64,000 nt of DNA from Roseomonas aeriglobus (GCA_016937575.1 JAFHKN010000002.1:1426001-1490000), one strand, 5' to 3'. Shown: positions 41,689 to 51,511, counted from the stretch's first letter. Notes: a model not told the origin generated them from the letters alone. A program made the numbers and translations.

Positions 41689-44600
41689 ATGACCAAGACG
41701 GCAACCGCCCTGCGGGCGGGATCGGCGCTGCTCGCCCTCGTGACGGCAGGTACTGCTGCGGCCCAGACCGCGCCGCCTGCGCAGACCACCGAAAATGTGC
41801 CCGGCATCGCCGCCGCGACCGAACAGGACGACGGTCCAGCCCAGCCGACGCAGGACGTCGTGGTCGTCGGTACGCAGATCCGGGGCGCCAGCACGACTGC
41901 GGCGCTGCCGGTCACCCTCGTCGACGCGACGCAAATCGAGGCGACGGGTGCGTTGAGCGGCGACGAATTGTTTCGCGCCATTCCCCAGGCCGGGGATGTC
42001 ACCTTTAACGAAGCGAACAACCCGCAGACGTCGAACGCGGCCCGCGGCGACGTCAATTCGATCAACCTGCGCAATCTGGGGGTCGGTAACACACTGGTGC
42101 TGCTGAACGGTCGTCGCCTGGTCCAGCATCCGACGAGCCAGGCCGGCGACGGTAATGTCCCGGTGCTCGGGTACAATTCCAACGCGTTGCCGGTGGCCGG
42201 GATCGAGCGGCTCGAAATCCTGCGCGACGGCGCAGCCGCTATCTACGGCGCCGACGCCGTTGCTGGCGTCGTCAACACCGTCACCAAAGGCAACGTCAAC
42301 GGCGGCCAGATCGACCTGCGGGTCGGCGGGGCGGAGGGGACGCATCGCCGCGAATATCAGGCCACGGGGCTGCTTGGCACCGACTTTGCCAGCGGTCGGG
42401 GCAATGTGTCGGTCTACGCCGACTATACCCGCCGGACAGCGCAGCTGGCGGAAGACCAGTTCTACACCGCGACCGACAACCTGCTGGCCTATTTCGCCGA
42501 CGATCCCCGCTTCGCCGGCAACCTGACCGCAGACGGCCGAGCGACGCAAAGCCCCTGGGCGAACCTGGCCGTGGTCAACGGCCCCGGCACGATCCGCCGC
42601 AACCCGGGCAATGTCGCTCTCACCTCTTCCGCCGGCGCCTTTCACACCCAGTCGGTGCTGAACCCGGGCTGCGCCGTAACGCTGAACGCCGATACCTGTC
42701 TGGGCAGCGGTACGCGTGCGACCGCGACGACGCTGCGCTCCGAGCGCTTTGATACGCGTCCGGGAACTACGGTCGCGCCGTCGATCCACCGCTTCAACAG
42801 CTTCCTGTCCGCACATTACGACGTGAGCGATCGCCTCACGCTCTACACCGAACTCGGCTATTACCGGGCGGATACGACGCGTATCCAGCCGCCGACGATC
42901 AACCTGAACGCCATCGTCGTGCCCGCGTCCAACTATTGGAATCCGTTCGGCCCGGTGACCTTCGCCAATGGCACGGCCAACCCGAACCGCATTTCCGGCC
43001 TGAGCAACGTTCCCGCCGCGGGGCTGCCCGTACGACTGTCGACCTATCGCTTCGTCGATGCGGGGTATCAGCGGGTCAACGTCGACAATTGGCAGTCACG
43101 CTTCCTGGGCGGCGCACGCGGCAGGATCGGCAGCTTCGATTTCGACAGCGCGATCCTCTATTCGGAAGCGCAGGCGACCGACGTGTCGAACGCCGTGAAC
43201 ATGACGCGACTGCAGCAGGCGTTGTCGCTGTCGACCCCGGACGCGTACAACCCCTTCTCGGGCGGCTGTTCGGCGACGCCGTCGCTGGGCGATTGCACGC
43301 CGTCCTCGCAGGCAACGATCGACAGCTTCACCTTCGACCTCGTCCGCCGCTCGAAGACCACGCTAGCGCTTGCCGACTTCAAGCTGTCGCGCGCCGATCT
43401 GCTCGCGTTGCCGGGTGGGAATCTGGGTCTGGCGTTCGGCATCGAGGGGCGCCGTGAAACCCAGCAGGACATCCGCGACGACAATCTTAACGGCACGATC
43501 CAGTTCGTCGACGCCGTGACGGGCGATCGCAGCCTGTCGAACGTTGCGGCGGTCAGTCCGACGCCGACGACGCGTGGTCGGCGGACGGTCTTCTCGGCCT
43601 TCGCCGAGCTCGCCGTCCCCGTGATTTCGCCCGAGATGAACATTCCGCTCGTGCAGCGCGTCGACCTGCAGATCGCCGGCCGGTACGAACATTACAGCGA
43701 CTTCGGATCGGTCGCGAAACCGAAAGTCGCGGGCGCCTGGGACCTGACCCGGGGCTTCCGCATCCGCGGGTCCTGGTCCCAGGGCTTCCGAGCACCGAAC
43801 CTGGAGCAGACGAACACCGTTCAATATTCGCGTCTGGGCTCCAACACCGATTTCTACCGGTGCGAAGCCGATCTCCGCGCACGCCGCATCACTAATTTCG
43901 GCGCCTGCGGACGCGGGGTCAGCTATTCGATCTTCATCGCCGGCAATCCGGATCTGAAGCCGGAGGAAAGCACGAACTGGTCGGCCGGCATCGTGCTCCA
44001 GCCCGATTTCCAGAACCCGAAGCTCGGCAAACTGACGATCACCGCGGACTATTGGTCGATCCGGCAGGAGGGGATCGTCGGTCAGTTCGGGCCGCAGAAT
44101 GCGCTGGTGCTCGACTATTTGCTGCGGCTGCAGGGATCGTCGAACCCCAACGTCATCCGCGCCGCGCCGACCGCGGACGACACGCCGGTCTTCACCGGCA
44201 CCGGGCTCGCCACGGCCGGCGTCGTCACCCAGATCAACGACCGGTTTACCAACCTGCTGCCGCAGACGGTCGAGGGGCTCGACCTAGGCCTGCTTTACAA
44301 TGTCCGCACCGGCATCGGGAAGTTCGACCTGTCGGTGAATGCCGCCCATCTGATCAAGTTCAGCCGCGACACCCCGCCGGGCGTCACCGAGCTGTTCGAC
44401 GCGCGCGCGACGGGGACTATCAACGCCGCCACGCCGCTGACCGATGCGACGAATCTGATCGAGCAGCGTGGGCGCCCGAAGTGGCGGCTGACCAGCTCGC
44501 TGACATGGAGTCTGAAGCGGTTTCAGATCGGCGGGTTCGTGAACTACACCGCCGACGTCAACGACACGAACTTCCTCGATGCCAATGGTCTGCCGTACGT

Positions 44601-44796
44601 CGTGAAGGGGCAGGCGACGGTCAATCTCTACGCCCAATATCGGTTCAAGGGCGGGGTGCTCGACGACACGCGGGTGCGGATCGGTGCGCGAAACCTGTTC
44701 GACGTTCAGCCGCCGATCACCGCAGATGGCTATCTTGGCTCGCTCTATTCGCCCTATGGACGCTATCTGTATGCGACCATCAGCAAGAGGTTCTGA
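41689..44796 (+). CDS. TonB-dependent receptor (large, substrate unknown)
   Basis: A 1035-residue outer-membrane receptor of the long type common in sphingomonads. It has a signal peptide (MTKTATALRAGSALLALVTAGTAAAQ), a TonB-box-like DVVVVGTQIRG near residue 60, a plug domain (LRNLGVGNTLVLLNGRRLVQHP; IERLEILRDGAAAIYGADAVAGVVNTVTKG) and a barrel ending LYSPYGRYLYATISKRF with a terminal Phe. The GGGGAG at 41678 supports the ATG at 41689. It follows dctA on the same strand and is followed at once by a secreted SGNH-like protein, so the two probably work together. Receptors of this group take up oligosaccharides or peptides; the sequence does not tell which. Confidence 0.92.
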   Translation: MTKTATALRAGSALLALVTAGTAAAQTAPPAQTTENVPGIAAATEQDDGPAQPTQDVVVVGTQIRGASTTAALPVTLVDATQIEATGALSGDELFRAIPQAGDVTFNEANNPQTSNAARGDVNSINLRNLGVGNTLVLLNGRRLVQHPTSQAGDGNVPVLGYNSNALPVAGIERLEILRDGAAAIYGADAVAGVVNTVTKGNVNGGQIDLRVGGAEGTHRREYQATGLLGTDFASGRGNVSVYADYTRRTAQLAEDQFYTATDNLLAYFADDPRFAGNLTADGRATQSPWANLAVVNGPGTIRRNPGNVALTSSAGAFHTQSVLNPGCAVTLNADTCLGSGTRATATTLRSERFDTRPGTTVAPSIHRFNSFLSAHYDVSDRLTLYTELGYYRADTTRIQPPTINLNAIVVPASNYWNPFGPVTFANGTANPNRISGLSNVPAAGLPVRLSTYRFVDAGYQRVNVDNWQSRFLGGARGRIGSFDFDSAILYSEAQATDVSNAVNMTRLQQALSLSTPDAYNPFSGGCSATPSLGDCTPSSQATIDSFTFDLVRRSKTTLALADFKLSRADLLALPGGNLGLAFGIEGRRETQQDIRDDNLNGTIQFVDAVTGDRSLSNVAAVSPTPTTRGRRTVFSAFAELAVPVISPEMNIPLVQRVDLQIAGRYEHYSDFGSVAKPKVAGAWDLTRGFRIRGSWSQGFRAPNLEQTNTVQYSRLGSNTDFYRCEADLRARRITNFGACGRGVSYSIFIAGNPDLKPEESTNWSAGIVLQPDFQNPKLGKLTITADYWSIRQEGIVGQFGPQNALVLDYLLRLQGSSNPNVIRAAPTADDTPVFTGTGLATAGVVTQINDRFTNLLPQTVEGLDLGLLYNVRTGIGKFDLSVNAAHLIKFSRDTPPGVTELFDARATGTINAATPLTDATNLIEQRGRPKWRLTSSLTWSLKRFQIGGFVNYTADVNDTNFLDANGLPYVVKGQATVNLYAQYRFKGGVLDDTRVRIGARNLFDVQPPITADGYLGSLYSPYGRYLYATISKRF

Positions 44797-44797
44797 C

Positions 44798-45700
44798 GTG
44801 AAAGCTGTTCTACTCGCGCTGGCGACCGCGATGGTCGCCGTTCCGGCCACCGCTCAGGTCGCGCCGGCGCCGGCTCGGCCGGTGGCCGCTACCGCCCCGC
44901 GCACGATCCTGTTCATCGGCAACAGCTTCACCCAGGGCGCGCACTCGCCGGTGCGCAATTACCGTGCAAGTACGGTTACCGACCTGAACGGCGATGGCTT
45001 CGGCGGCGTGCCGGCCTTGTTCAAGTTCTTCACCGAACAGGCCGGCCTCAACTATTCGGTCAGCCTGGAAACACAGGGCGGTCGTTCGCTCGGCTTTCAC
45101 CTGACCGAGCGGTCTGCGCGCTTCAATCGCCCCTGGGACGTCGTCGTTCTGCAGGAATATTCGACGCTCGATCGTCAGCGGCCGGGCGACCCGTCGGCCT
45201 ACATTCGCGATGCCGGTGCACTGGCCGCGATGTTTACCCGCGCCAACCGCAACGTCGACGTGTTGCTGATGCCGACCTGGAGCCGGGCGGATCAGGTCTG
45301 GCGGCCGGGCAGTCCGTGGTCGGGGACGCCCGTCAACAAGATGGCGGACGATCTGTTCACCGCGGCGATGCGCGCCAAGGCGGCGTCACGCGACATCGAT
45401 GGGATCATTCCGGTCGGTCTCGCGTGGAACCGCGCCTTCTCCGCCGGCGTCGCGGATCCGAACCCCTATGACGGGGTCGCCTTTGGTCAACTCGATCTCT
45501 GGGCCTACGACCAATATCACGCAAGCACGGCGGGCTACTATCTGGAGGCGCTGACCGTATTCGGTCGCGTCACCGGGCGCGATCCACGGACGCTGGGTGC
45601 GAACGAGCGGGCCGCCGACGAGCTGGGCCTGTCGAATGCCCAGGCTACAGCCTTGCAGCGGATCGCCTTCGAAACCTTGCAGGCGGAGGGGCGGCGCTAA
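44798..45700 (+). CDS. Secreted SGNH-hydrolase-like protein
   Basis: A 300-residue exported protein starting at GTG 44798, one base after the receptor stop, so translation is probably coupled. It has a signal peptide (MKAVLLALATAMVAVPATA). TILFIGNSFTQGAHSP near residues 36-50 matches block I of SGNH/GDSL-like hydrolases (with the serine in NSFTQG), and VVVLQEYSTLD near 118 fits the following strand. AYDQYHASTAGYYLEALTVFGRVTG near 235-260 could carry the Asp/His pair (DQYHAS). Possible roles are de-esterification of a polysaccharide imported by the receptor upstream. Family-level assignment is moderate, substrate is unknown. Its stop codon lies in the loop of a long hairpin shared with the convergent receptor gene. 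Confidence 0.75.
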   Translation: MKAVLLALATAMVAVPATAQVAPAPARPVAATAPRTILFIGNSFTQGAHSPVRNYRASTVTDLNGDGFGGVPALFKFFTEQAGLNYSVSLETQGGRSLGFHLTERSARFNRPWDVVVLQEYSTLDRQRPGDPSAYIRDAGALAAMFTRANRNVDVLLMPTWSRADQVWRPGSPWSGTPVNKMADDLFTAAMRAKAASRDIDGIIPVGLAWNRAFSAGVADPNPYDGVAFGQLDLWAYDQYHASTAGYYLEALTVFGRVTGRDPRTLGANERAADELGLSNAQATALQRIAFETLQAEGRR

Positions 45701-45715
45701 CGCCCCCCCCGCCTG
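45680..45715. terminator. Strong hairpin between convergent genes
   Basis: CAGGCGG-A-GGGGCG pairs with CGCCCC-CC-CCGCCTG, giving 13 base pairs with one small internal mismatch and the loop GCGCTAA, which contains the stop codon of the plus-strand gene. It ends 6 bases before the stop of the convergent TonB receptor. It has no T-run but is the strongest stem in the region and should act for both strands. Confidence 0.6.
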
Positions 45716-45720
45716 CGGGA

Positions 45721-47850
45721 TCAGAAGCCGAACCGCACGGTCGCGCGGAGGTCGCGACCGCTCAGCGGCGCGAAATCCTTCAGCACGCTCGGGTGACGCC
45801 GGGCGAGCTGGTCGAAGATGTTGTTCGCGCTCAGCATCAGTATCGTGCGATCATTCTCGAACGGCTTGAACGACAGCGACGCGTTGACCAGCGTGTAGCC
45901 ATCGGTCGGGGTTTCGAACGCGGCGACGCGATCCTGCGAGAACGCATGCTCGACTTCGGCGCGGGCGGTCAGTTTCGAACCCTGCGCTTCGATCCCGCCC
46001 AGCAGTCGGAGCGGCGGGATGCGCGGAACCGGGCCGCTGCCCGTCACCGTCGCACGAACATAGTCGCCCAGGACATCGGCGTTGATCGCGTAGGACCCGA
46101 TCTGCGCCAGACGGAGCGATGCATCGGCCTCGAACCCGTAATAGCGCGCATCAGCCTGGGCATAGGCGAAACACGGCAGGTCGACGTCGCGGCCCGATGG
46201 TGCAGCGGCCGCTTCACAGACGGCCTGTTCGGTCTGGTTTTCGAAGATATAGTTGCTGAACCAGCTGTGATACGCCGAAGCGTCGAAGCTGAAGCCGTCG
46301 CCATGCGCGTGCAGCGTCGCTTCCAGGCCCCAGGATTTCTCGGTACGGAAATTCGGGTTGCCGAGTTCATAGGCTTGCGTGCCGGCATGCGGTCCGTTGG
46401 CGAACAGCTCTTCGGCCGACGGTGCTCGTGCGGTCCGCGATCCGTTGATGCCGAGGCGAACGTCGGGTGCGATCTCGACCGACGCCCCGAGCGAGCCCGA
46501 CAGCGTTTCGAAGTTCCGCTTGCCCGAGAAGAACCGTGTATCGCCCGCAACGACGCGGGTCGCGTGATCGGTCAGTTCGTAGCGCAGGCCGCCCTCTGCC
46601 TTCACCCCGCCCAGATCGAACTGCTGCAGCGTGAACAGGCCGATCTGATTGGTTTCCGCTTTGGGAATGAACGCCTCGTCACCGATCGCTTGGAACGTGC
46701 GGTTGAAATATTGGACGCCGCTCGCCCCCTGCCAGCCGCCACGACGCGCCTGGACGAGCTCGAGACGGGCTTCGGTCCCCTTGTTGTAGAAGGCGGTACC
46801 GACCTCGCCATCGGTCTCCAGTTCGAAGTGACGATAATCGGCATGGCCGGCGCGCAGGCGGATGCGGTCGAGGAAACCGCCGCCCGTCTGGACCTCGGCG
46901 CGCAGGTCGACGCGGTTCTGGACGACATCCAGGCGGGGCGCTTCCTGCTCCTGCCCGACCTCGGTCGCATAGCGGATCGGCACGCCGTACAGGCTGTCGT
47001 AATGGCCGTAGGAGATGCCGAGCATCCCGGTGTCGGTGATCAGCGATGCGCCGACGCCGGCGGTCCAGGTTTCCGCGGCCGTGTTGGGGATGCGGCCGCG
47101 CAGATTGGCGCTGGCGGCGAAGTCGATCGGATCCTCGTCGGGGTCCTGCGGGCGACCGACCTGCGACAAAGCCGCGGCCCGCGCCGCGGGGCTCAGCAGA
47201 TAGCCGCGCCCGATCCGCAGATCACCGGTCTTCAGATACGAGCCGTCGGCATGAAGGACGAACTTGTCACCCAGCGCGACGTCGCCCGCGACTCCGCCCG
47301 AGCGCTCGTCGGCGGCACTGCCATAGGCTGCGCGGCCGTCGACGCGGAAGCCGTTCTCTGGAATGCGGCGCGGAATGCGGGTGTCGATGACGTTGACCAC
47401 GCCGCCGACCGCCGACGATCCGAACAACAGCGCGGACGGGCCGCGCAGCACTTCGATACGCTCGGCGAGCAACGGGTCGATGATGACGGCGTGATCGACC
47501 GAGGTGTTGGACACGTCGATCGAGCCGATGCCGTCTGTCAGCACGCGAACGCGCTCACCCTGGAAGCCACGCAGGATCGGACGCGAGGCATTGGGACCGA
47601 ACGAGGTTGCCGACACGCCCGGCTGGCGCGCGAGCGTTTCGCCGACCGTCGAGCGGATATCGCGGGTCAGTTCCTCGCCAGTGACGACCGACGTGCCCTG
47701 CAGCACATCGCGTTCGCTGGTCAGCACCGGGGCGGTGATGATGATGTCGCCGCGGTCGGACTGGGCGACCTGTCCACCGCTCGTCTGCGCAATCGCAGGC
47801 GATGCGAAAACGAGGGGAAGCGCGGAGGCGAGGAGCAAGCGATACGACAT
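45721..47850 (-). CDS. TonB-dependent receptor (possibly zinc, ZnuD-like)
   Basis: A 709-residue outer-membrane receptor. Signal peptide MSYRLLLASALPLVFASPAIA; TonB-box region GDIIITAPVLTSERDVLQG; plug domain with RPILRGFQGERVRVLTDGIGSIDVSNTS and IDPLLAERIEVLRGPSALLFGSSAVGGVVNVIDTRIPR; barrel ending SGRDLRATVRFGF. The plug resembles ZnuD-type and related receptors (the DHAVIIDPLLAERIEVLRGP segment). An inverted repeat that looks like a Zur box lies 44 bases upstream of the ATG. Both hints favour zinc, but neither is decisive; uptake of another metal complex or small ligand is possible. It is monocistronic, convergent with the SGNH-like gene. Confidence 0.88.
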   Translation of the reverse strand: MSYRLLLASALPLVFASPAIAQTSGGQVAQSDRGDIIITAPVLTSERDVLQGTSVVTGEELTRDIRSTVGETLARQPGVSATSFGPNASRPILRGFQGERVRVLTDGIGSIDVSNTSVDHAVIIDPLLAERIEVLRGPSALLFGSSAVGGVVNVIDTRIPRRIPENGFRVDGRAAYGSAADERSGGVAGDVALGDKFVLHADGSYLKTGDLRIGRGYLLSPAARAAALSQVGRPQDPDEDPIDFAASANLRGRIPNTAAETWTAGVGASLITDTGMLGISYGHYDSLYGVPIRYATEVGQEQEAPRLDVVQNRVDLRAEVQTGGGFLDRIRLRAGHADYRHFELETDGEVGTAFYNKGTEARLELVQARRGGWQGASGVQYFNRTFQAIGDEAFIPKAETNQIGLFTLQQFDLGGVKAEGGLRYELTDHATRVVAGDTRFFSGKRNFETLSGSLGASVEIAPDVRLGINGSRTARAPSAEELFANGPHAGTQAYELGNPNFRTEKSWGLEATLHAHGDGFSFDASAYHSWFSNYIFENQTEQAVCEAAAAPSGRDVDLPCFAYAQADARYYGFEADASLRLAQIGSYAINADVLGDYVRATVTGSGPVPRIPPLRLLGGIEAQGSKLTARAEVEHAFSQDRVAAFETPTDGYTLVNASLSFKPFENDRTILMLSANNIFDQLARRHPSVLKDFAPLSGRDLRATVRFGF

Positions 47851-47893
47851 GACGGCCTTTCGTCGGGAAATCCGACGGCCGATTACGCGCTAC

Positions 47894-47909
47894 GTTACAA
47901 CGTATCAAC
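47894..47909. promoter_or_regulatory. Zur-box-like palindrome
   Basis: GTTACAACGTATCAAC is an imperfect palindrome (10 of 16 positions match its reverse complement) at 44-59 bases upstream of the receptor ATG. Alphaproteobacterial Zur sites have GTTATA...TATAAC-type arms. Suggestive only. The rest of the 124-base gap holds nothing else recognisable. Confidence 0.35.
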
Positions 47910-47974
47910 GGCAAATTTGCTGCGGTGCGGCGGTTCATGCCGCCAGTCGTGCGGTTGATAGATTGGCACCCCGA

Positions 47975-49276
47975 TCAGCCGCGCGTCAGGCTGTCGAGAT
48001 ATTCTTCGAGATTCGTCCATCCGTCGCCGTCGCGGTCGGCGTTGCCGTCGGCGGCCTGGTAGGGGTTCAGGCCGCGCGCGCGTTCCCAGGCGTCGGGCAT
48101 GCCGTCGCCGTCGCTGTCCTTCGGTGCAGGAAGCGACTTCAGCATTGGCCACCCGCCCATGTCGTCCTGGCTGTCGATGATCCGGCCGGTGCCCGCACGA
48201 ACGCCGGCGACGATCGCCGCGTCGATCGCATCACGGGTCTTCGACGCACCGGCGCGAAGCAGCACGGCGTCGAGGGGCCGTGCGTCGGGGGTGACAGGCG
48301 CCACGTCGATCGGGCCGGGCAGCTTCCAGCCCGGCACAATCGTGCCCTTCACCAGCGTCATCTGGTCGACGGGCACCGTTCCGGCCATCGCGTTGCCGGC
48401 GAACCAGGCCTTTGCCAGCACATTCGATTCATCGAACGCGAAAGCGCCCTTGCTGTCGGGGCCGGGCAGATAGACGTTGTCGATAAAATTATATCGGACG
48501 ATGGCGGCCTTGTCGGCGTCATAGCCCGAATGCGATCCGCCCCAATTGTAGAACACGTTCGACCGGAAATCGAAGGTCGCACCCAGGGGATCGATGTCGG
48601 GCCCATCGTAATTGCCGGGTCGCGGCATACGGGCGATGTGATTGGCCCAAAGGTTATGATGCCAGCTTGCTTTCGCGCCGCGCCCACCGCGGATCAGGCT
48701 GCCGTAACCATGGTCGCCCTTCACATGGCCCGACTTGCGCAGTGAATTGGCGATGATCGACCATTGGACGGTCAGGTCGTACCAGCCCTGCTCCGGATCC
48801 TTGTAATTGGCGCTGGCCGACAGCGACTCGTCGATCGACCAGCTGGCCGAGACATGGTCGAGGATGATGCGCCGCCCCTTGGTGACGGTCATCGCGTCTT
48901 CCTGACTCTGCGACACATTGCCCAGACGCGATCGGATGTAGCGAATGACGACGTCGTCAGCAGCGACCACCAGGCTATGATCGCGCAGGGTGATGCCGTC
49001 GCCGGGTGCGGTCTGGCCGGCGATAGTGATGCGCGGTTCGCGAATCTTGAGTTCGGAGGCGAGCGCGATCGTGCCGGAGACGTCGAAGACGATGGTGCGC
49101 GGCCCCTTGGCCTCGACCGCGGCGCGCAGCGAACCGGGCCCGGAATCGGCGAGCGTAGTGACCTTGATGACCCGCCCGCCACGACCGCCCTGGGCGAAGC
49201 GGCCAGCGCCCTCCGCGCCCGGAAAGGCAGTGACGGATTGCGGCGCGGCGACGCTCAGCAAAAGCAGCGAAATCAT
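47975..49276 (-). CDS. Secreted pectate lyase-like protein (PL1-type beta-helix) with Ca-binding repeats
   Basis: A 433-residue exported protein with a short signal peptide (MISLLLLSVAAPQSVTA) followed by FPGAEGAGRFAQGGRGG, the typical opening of secreted pectate lyases of this group. The right-handed beta-helix shows VKVTTLADSGPGSLRAAVEA-type text (here VIKVTTLADSGPGSLRAAV), TIVFDVSGTIAL, VVIRYIRSRLG and ILDHVSASWSIDE, then WHHNLWANHIARMPRPG. The C-terminus has two thrombospondin type 3-like calcium loops, DSDGDGMPDAWE and NADRDGDGWTNLEEYL. It should cleave pectate or a related acidic polysaccharide outside the cytoplasm. The 177 bases upstream contain no other gene; a GC-rich stretch near 49348-49450 may include a decayed repeat. 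Confidence 0.9.
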   Translation of the reverse strand: MISLLLLSVAAPQSVTAFPGAEGAGRFAQGGRGGRVIKVTTLADSGPGSLRAAVEAKGPRTIVFDVSGTIALASELKIREPRITIAGQTAPGDGITLRDHSLVVAADDVVIRYIRSRLGNVSQSQEDAMTVTKGRRIILDHVSASWSIDESLSASANYKDPEQGWYDLTVQWSIIANSLRKSGHVKGDHGYGSLIRGGRGAKASWHHNLWANHIARMPRPGNYDGPDIDPLGATFDFRSNVFYNWGGSHSGYDADKAAIVRYNFIDNVYLPGPDSKGAFAFDESNVLAKAWFAGNAMAGTVPVDQMTLVKGTIVPGWKLPGPIDVAPVTPDARPLDAVLLRAGASKTRDAIDAAIVAGVRAGTGRIIDSQDDMGGWPMLKSLPAPKDSDGDGMPDAWERARGLNPYQAADGNADRDGDGWTNLEEYLDSLTRG

Positions 49277-49453
49277 CTGGTTCCTCTCCGAGATATACCC
49301 ACGATGACCGCACAGGAAACCGGTGTCAATTGCGCACGGGGGGTCACCTCCGTGGAGACGGGGAGCAAGGGTCGCGGTATTCGGTGAACGGCCGGTAGGT
49401 CATTCCGAATCGAGCCCCGCCTTCGTGCGAATATCGGGGAGAGGGCGGGTAGC

Positions 49454-51511
49454 CTAAACCGGCGGCAGTTTGGCCTTCAGCTCGGCGAGCCACACCGCCG
49501 CCGTTCCGTCCGACGGCGCGCGCCAGTCGCCGCGCGGGCTGACCGCGCCGCCAGCCGACACCTTCGGTGCATTGGGCAACGCCGATCGCTTGAACTGGCT
49601 GGTCTGGAAGAAGCGCCACACGAACGCTTCCAGCCATTTGGCAATGGTGGCGAGGTCGTAGGCATTGCGCGCGTCCTCCGGAAATCCCATCGGCCAGCGC
49701 CCCGTGCCCGCATCGCGCCAAGCGTGCCAGGCGAGGAAGGCGATCTTCGACGGCGGCAGGCCGTGGCGCAGGACGTAATGGGCGAAGAAGTCGTGCAACT
49801 CGTAGGGGCCGATCCTGTCTTGCGTACTCTGCATCGCTCCGCTTGCGTCGGCGGGGACGAGTTCGGGCGAAATCTCGGTCGCCAGGATCGCTTCGAGCAC
49901 GGCATCGGTCTCGGCGTCGAACTGGTTCGTGCGCGTCGCCCAGCGGATCAGATACTGGATCAGCGTCTTGGGTACGCCCGCGTTGACGCCGTAATGGCTC
50001 ATGTGATCGCCGACGCCGTAGGTGCACCAGCCCAGGGCCAATTCGCTCAGGTCGCCGGTTCCGAGCACGATACCCTGCCGCTGGTTGGCGAGGCGGAAGA
50101 GGTAGTCCGTGCGAAGACCCGCCTGGACGTTCTCGAACGTCACGTCATATTCGGGATGCCCCTCGGCAAAGGGGTGGCCCATGTCCTTCAGCATCTGCGT
50201 CGCGGCGGGGCGGATGTCGATTTCCTCGCCGGTCACGCCGAGCGCCTTCATCAGTCCCCACGCCTGGGCCTTGGTCGCCTCACCGGTCGCAAAGCCGGGC
50301 ATGGTGAAGCCGAGAATGTCGGAACGCGATCGCCCCATCCGGTCGAACGCCTTGGCCGCGACGATGAGGGCGTGGGTCGAATCGAGCCCACCGGAGACGC
50401 CCACGACCAGATGCTTCGATCCCGTGGTGGTCAGACGCTTGCGCAGGCCTTCGACCTGGATGTTGAAGGCTTCGTAGCAATCTTCGTCGAGCTTCGACGG
50501 CGTGTTGGGCACGAACGGGAAACGCCGGATGTCGCGTACCAGTCCGCGGTCGGCGAAGTCGGGCGTGTGACGGAACATGACGCGGCGGAAGCGCGTCTCC
50601 GGATGCCCGCGCGCGGCGGCGCAGTCGTTGAACGTGCCCGTGCGCATCCGCTCCAGCCGAAGTCGCTGGACGTCGATGTCGGCAACGACGATCTCGGTCG
50701 CCAGATCGAACCGGCCGCTTTCCGCCAGCATCTCGCCCAATTCCAGGATCATGCCCTGGCCGTCCCACGCAAGGTCGGTCGTGCTCTCGCCCGGTCCCGA
50801 GGCCGAATAGATATAAGCCGACGCCGTCCGCACCGATTGCGACGCGCACAGCAGGGCCCGCTCGCGCGCCTTGCCGATGACGATGTTGGAGGCCGACAGA
50901 TTGGCGAGGATCAGCGCGCCCGCCAGTGCGCCGTCGGTCGAGGGCGGGGCGGGGGCCCAATAATCCTCGCACACCTCGGCATGGACGATGAAGTCCGTCA
51001 GGTCGTCGGCGGCGAACAGCAGGTCGGTGCCGAAGGGCACGCTCCGTCCGGCGACCGCGATCTCCAGCCCCGTCAGCCCGACGCCGGCCGCGAACCAGCG
51101 CTTCTCGTAATATTCGCGGTAGTTCGGCAGATAGGTCTTCGGCACGACGCCCAGGATCTGCCCGCGGTGGATCGCCACCGCGCAATTGTAAAGGCGTCCG
51201 TTCCGCCGCAGCCCGGCGCCGACGAGCAACAGGGGCGTCAGTTCGGCGGTCGCGGCAGCAACCTCGGCCAGCGCCGCTTCGACCGCGGCGGCATGGGCGT
51301 CCTGCAGATGCAGGTCGTCGATCGCGTAGGACGACAGATTGAGCTCGGGGAAGACCAGCAGGTCGCAGCCTTGCTCATGCCCCTGCCGCGCAAGCGCGAT
51401 CGTCGCGGCGGCGTTGGCGGCTGGGTCGCCCACCGTGCCGATGGGGGTACAGGCGCCGACGCGGACGAAGCCCTGCGCGTGATGCGAATAGAAGGGATGG
51501 GTGCTGGTCAC
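49454..51511 (-). CDS. nadE: Glutamine-dependent NAD+ synthetase
   Basis: A 685-residue fused enzyme that amidates nicotinate adenine dinucleotide to NAD+. The N-terminal nitrilase-type glutaminase (1-280) has the catalytic triad visible: Glu56 in FPELNLSS, Lys125 in VPKTYLPNY and Cys181 in AEVCEDYW. The C-terminal synthetase has the PP-loop SGGLDST at 372-378, TMPGFATG, GTGDLSELALGW and YGVNAGVPKTLIQYLI. It starts at GTG 51511, overlapping the stop of the CinA-family gene by 4 bases; the longer frame upstream is a shadow. The pairing with an NMN deamidase-like gene makes sense as an NAD salvage unit. Confidence 0.96.
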   Translation of the reverse strand: MTSTHPFYSHHAQGFVRVGACTPIGTVGDPAANAAATIALARQGHEQGCDLLVFPELNLSSYAIDDLHLQDAHAAAVEAALAEVAAATAELTPLLLVGAGLRRNGRLYNCAVAIHRGQILGVVPKTYLPNYREYYEKRWFAAGVGLTGLEIAVAGRSVPFGTDLLFAADDLTDFIVHAEVCEDYWAPAPPSTDGALAGALILANLSASNIVIGKARERALLCASQSVRTASAYIYSASGPGESTTDLAWDGQGMILELGEMLAESGRFDLATEIVVADIDVQRLRLERMRTGTFNDCAAARGHPETRFRRVMFRHTPDFADRGLVRDIRRFPFVPNTPSKLDEDCYEAFNIQVEGLRKRLTTTGSKHLVVGVSGGLDSTHALIVAAKAFDRMGRSRSDILGFTMPGFATGEATKAQAWGLMKALGVTGEEIDIRPAATQMLKDMGHPFAEGHPEYDVTFENVQAGLRTDYLFRLANQRQGIVLGTGDLSELALGWCTYGVGDHMSHYGVNAGVPKTLIQYLIRWATRTNQFDAETDAVLEAILATEISPELVPADASGAMQSTQDRIGPYELHDFFAHYVLRHGLPPSKIAFLAWHAWRDAGTGRWPMGFPEDARNAYDLATIAKWLEAFVWRFFQTSQFKRSALPNAPKVSAGGAVSPRGDWRAPSDGTAAVWLAELKAKLPPV

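Noticed and set aside
45793..47958. A 721-codon plus-strand frame
   Set aside because: Antisense to the second TonB receptor, which has full family motifs. The plus-strand translation has none.
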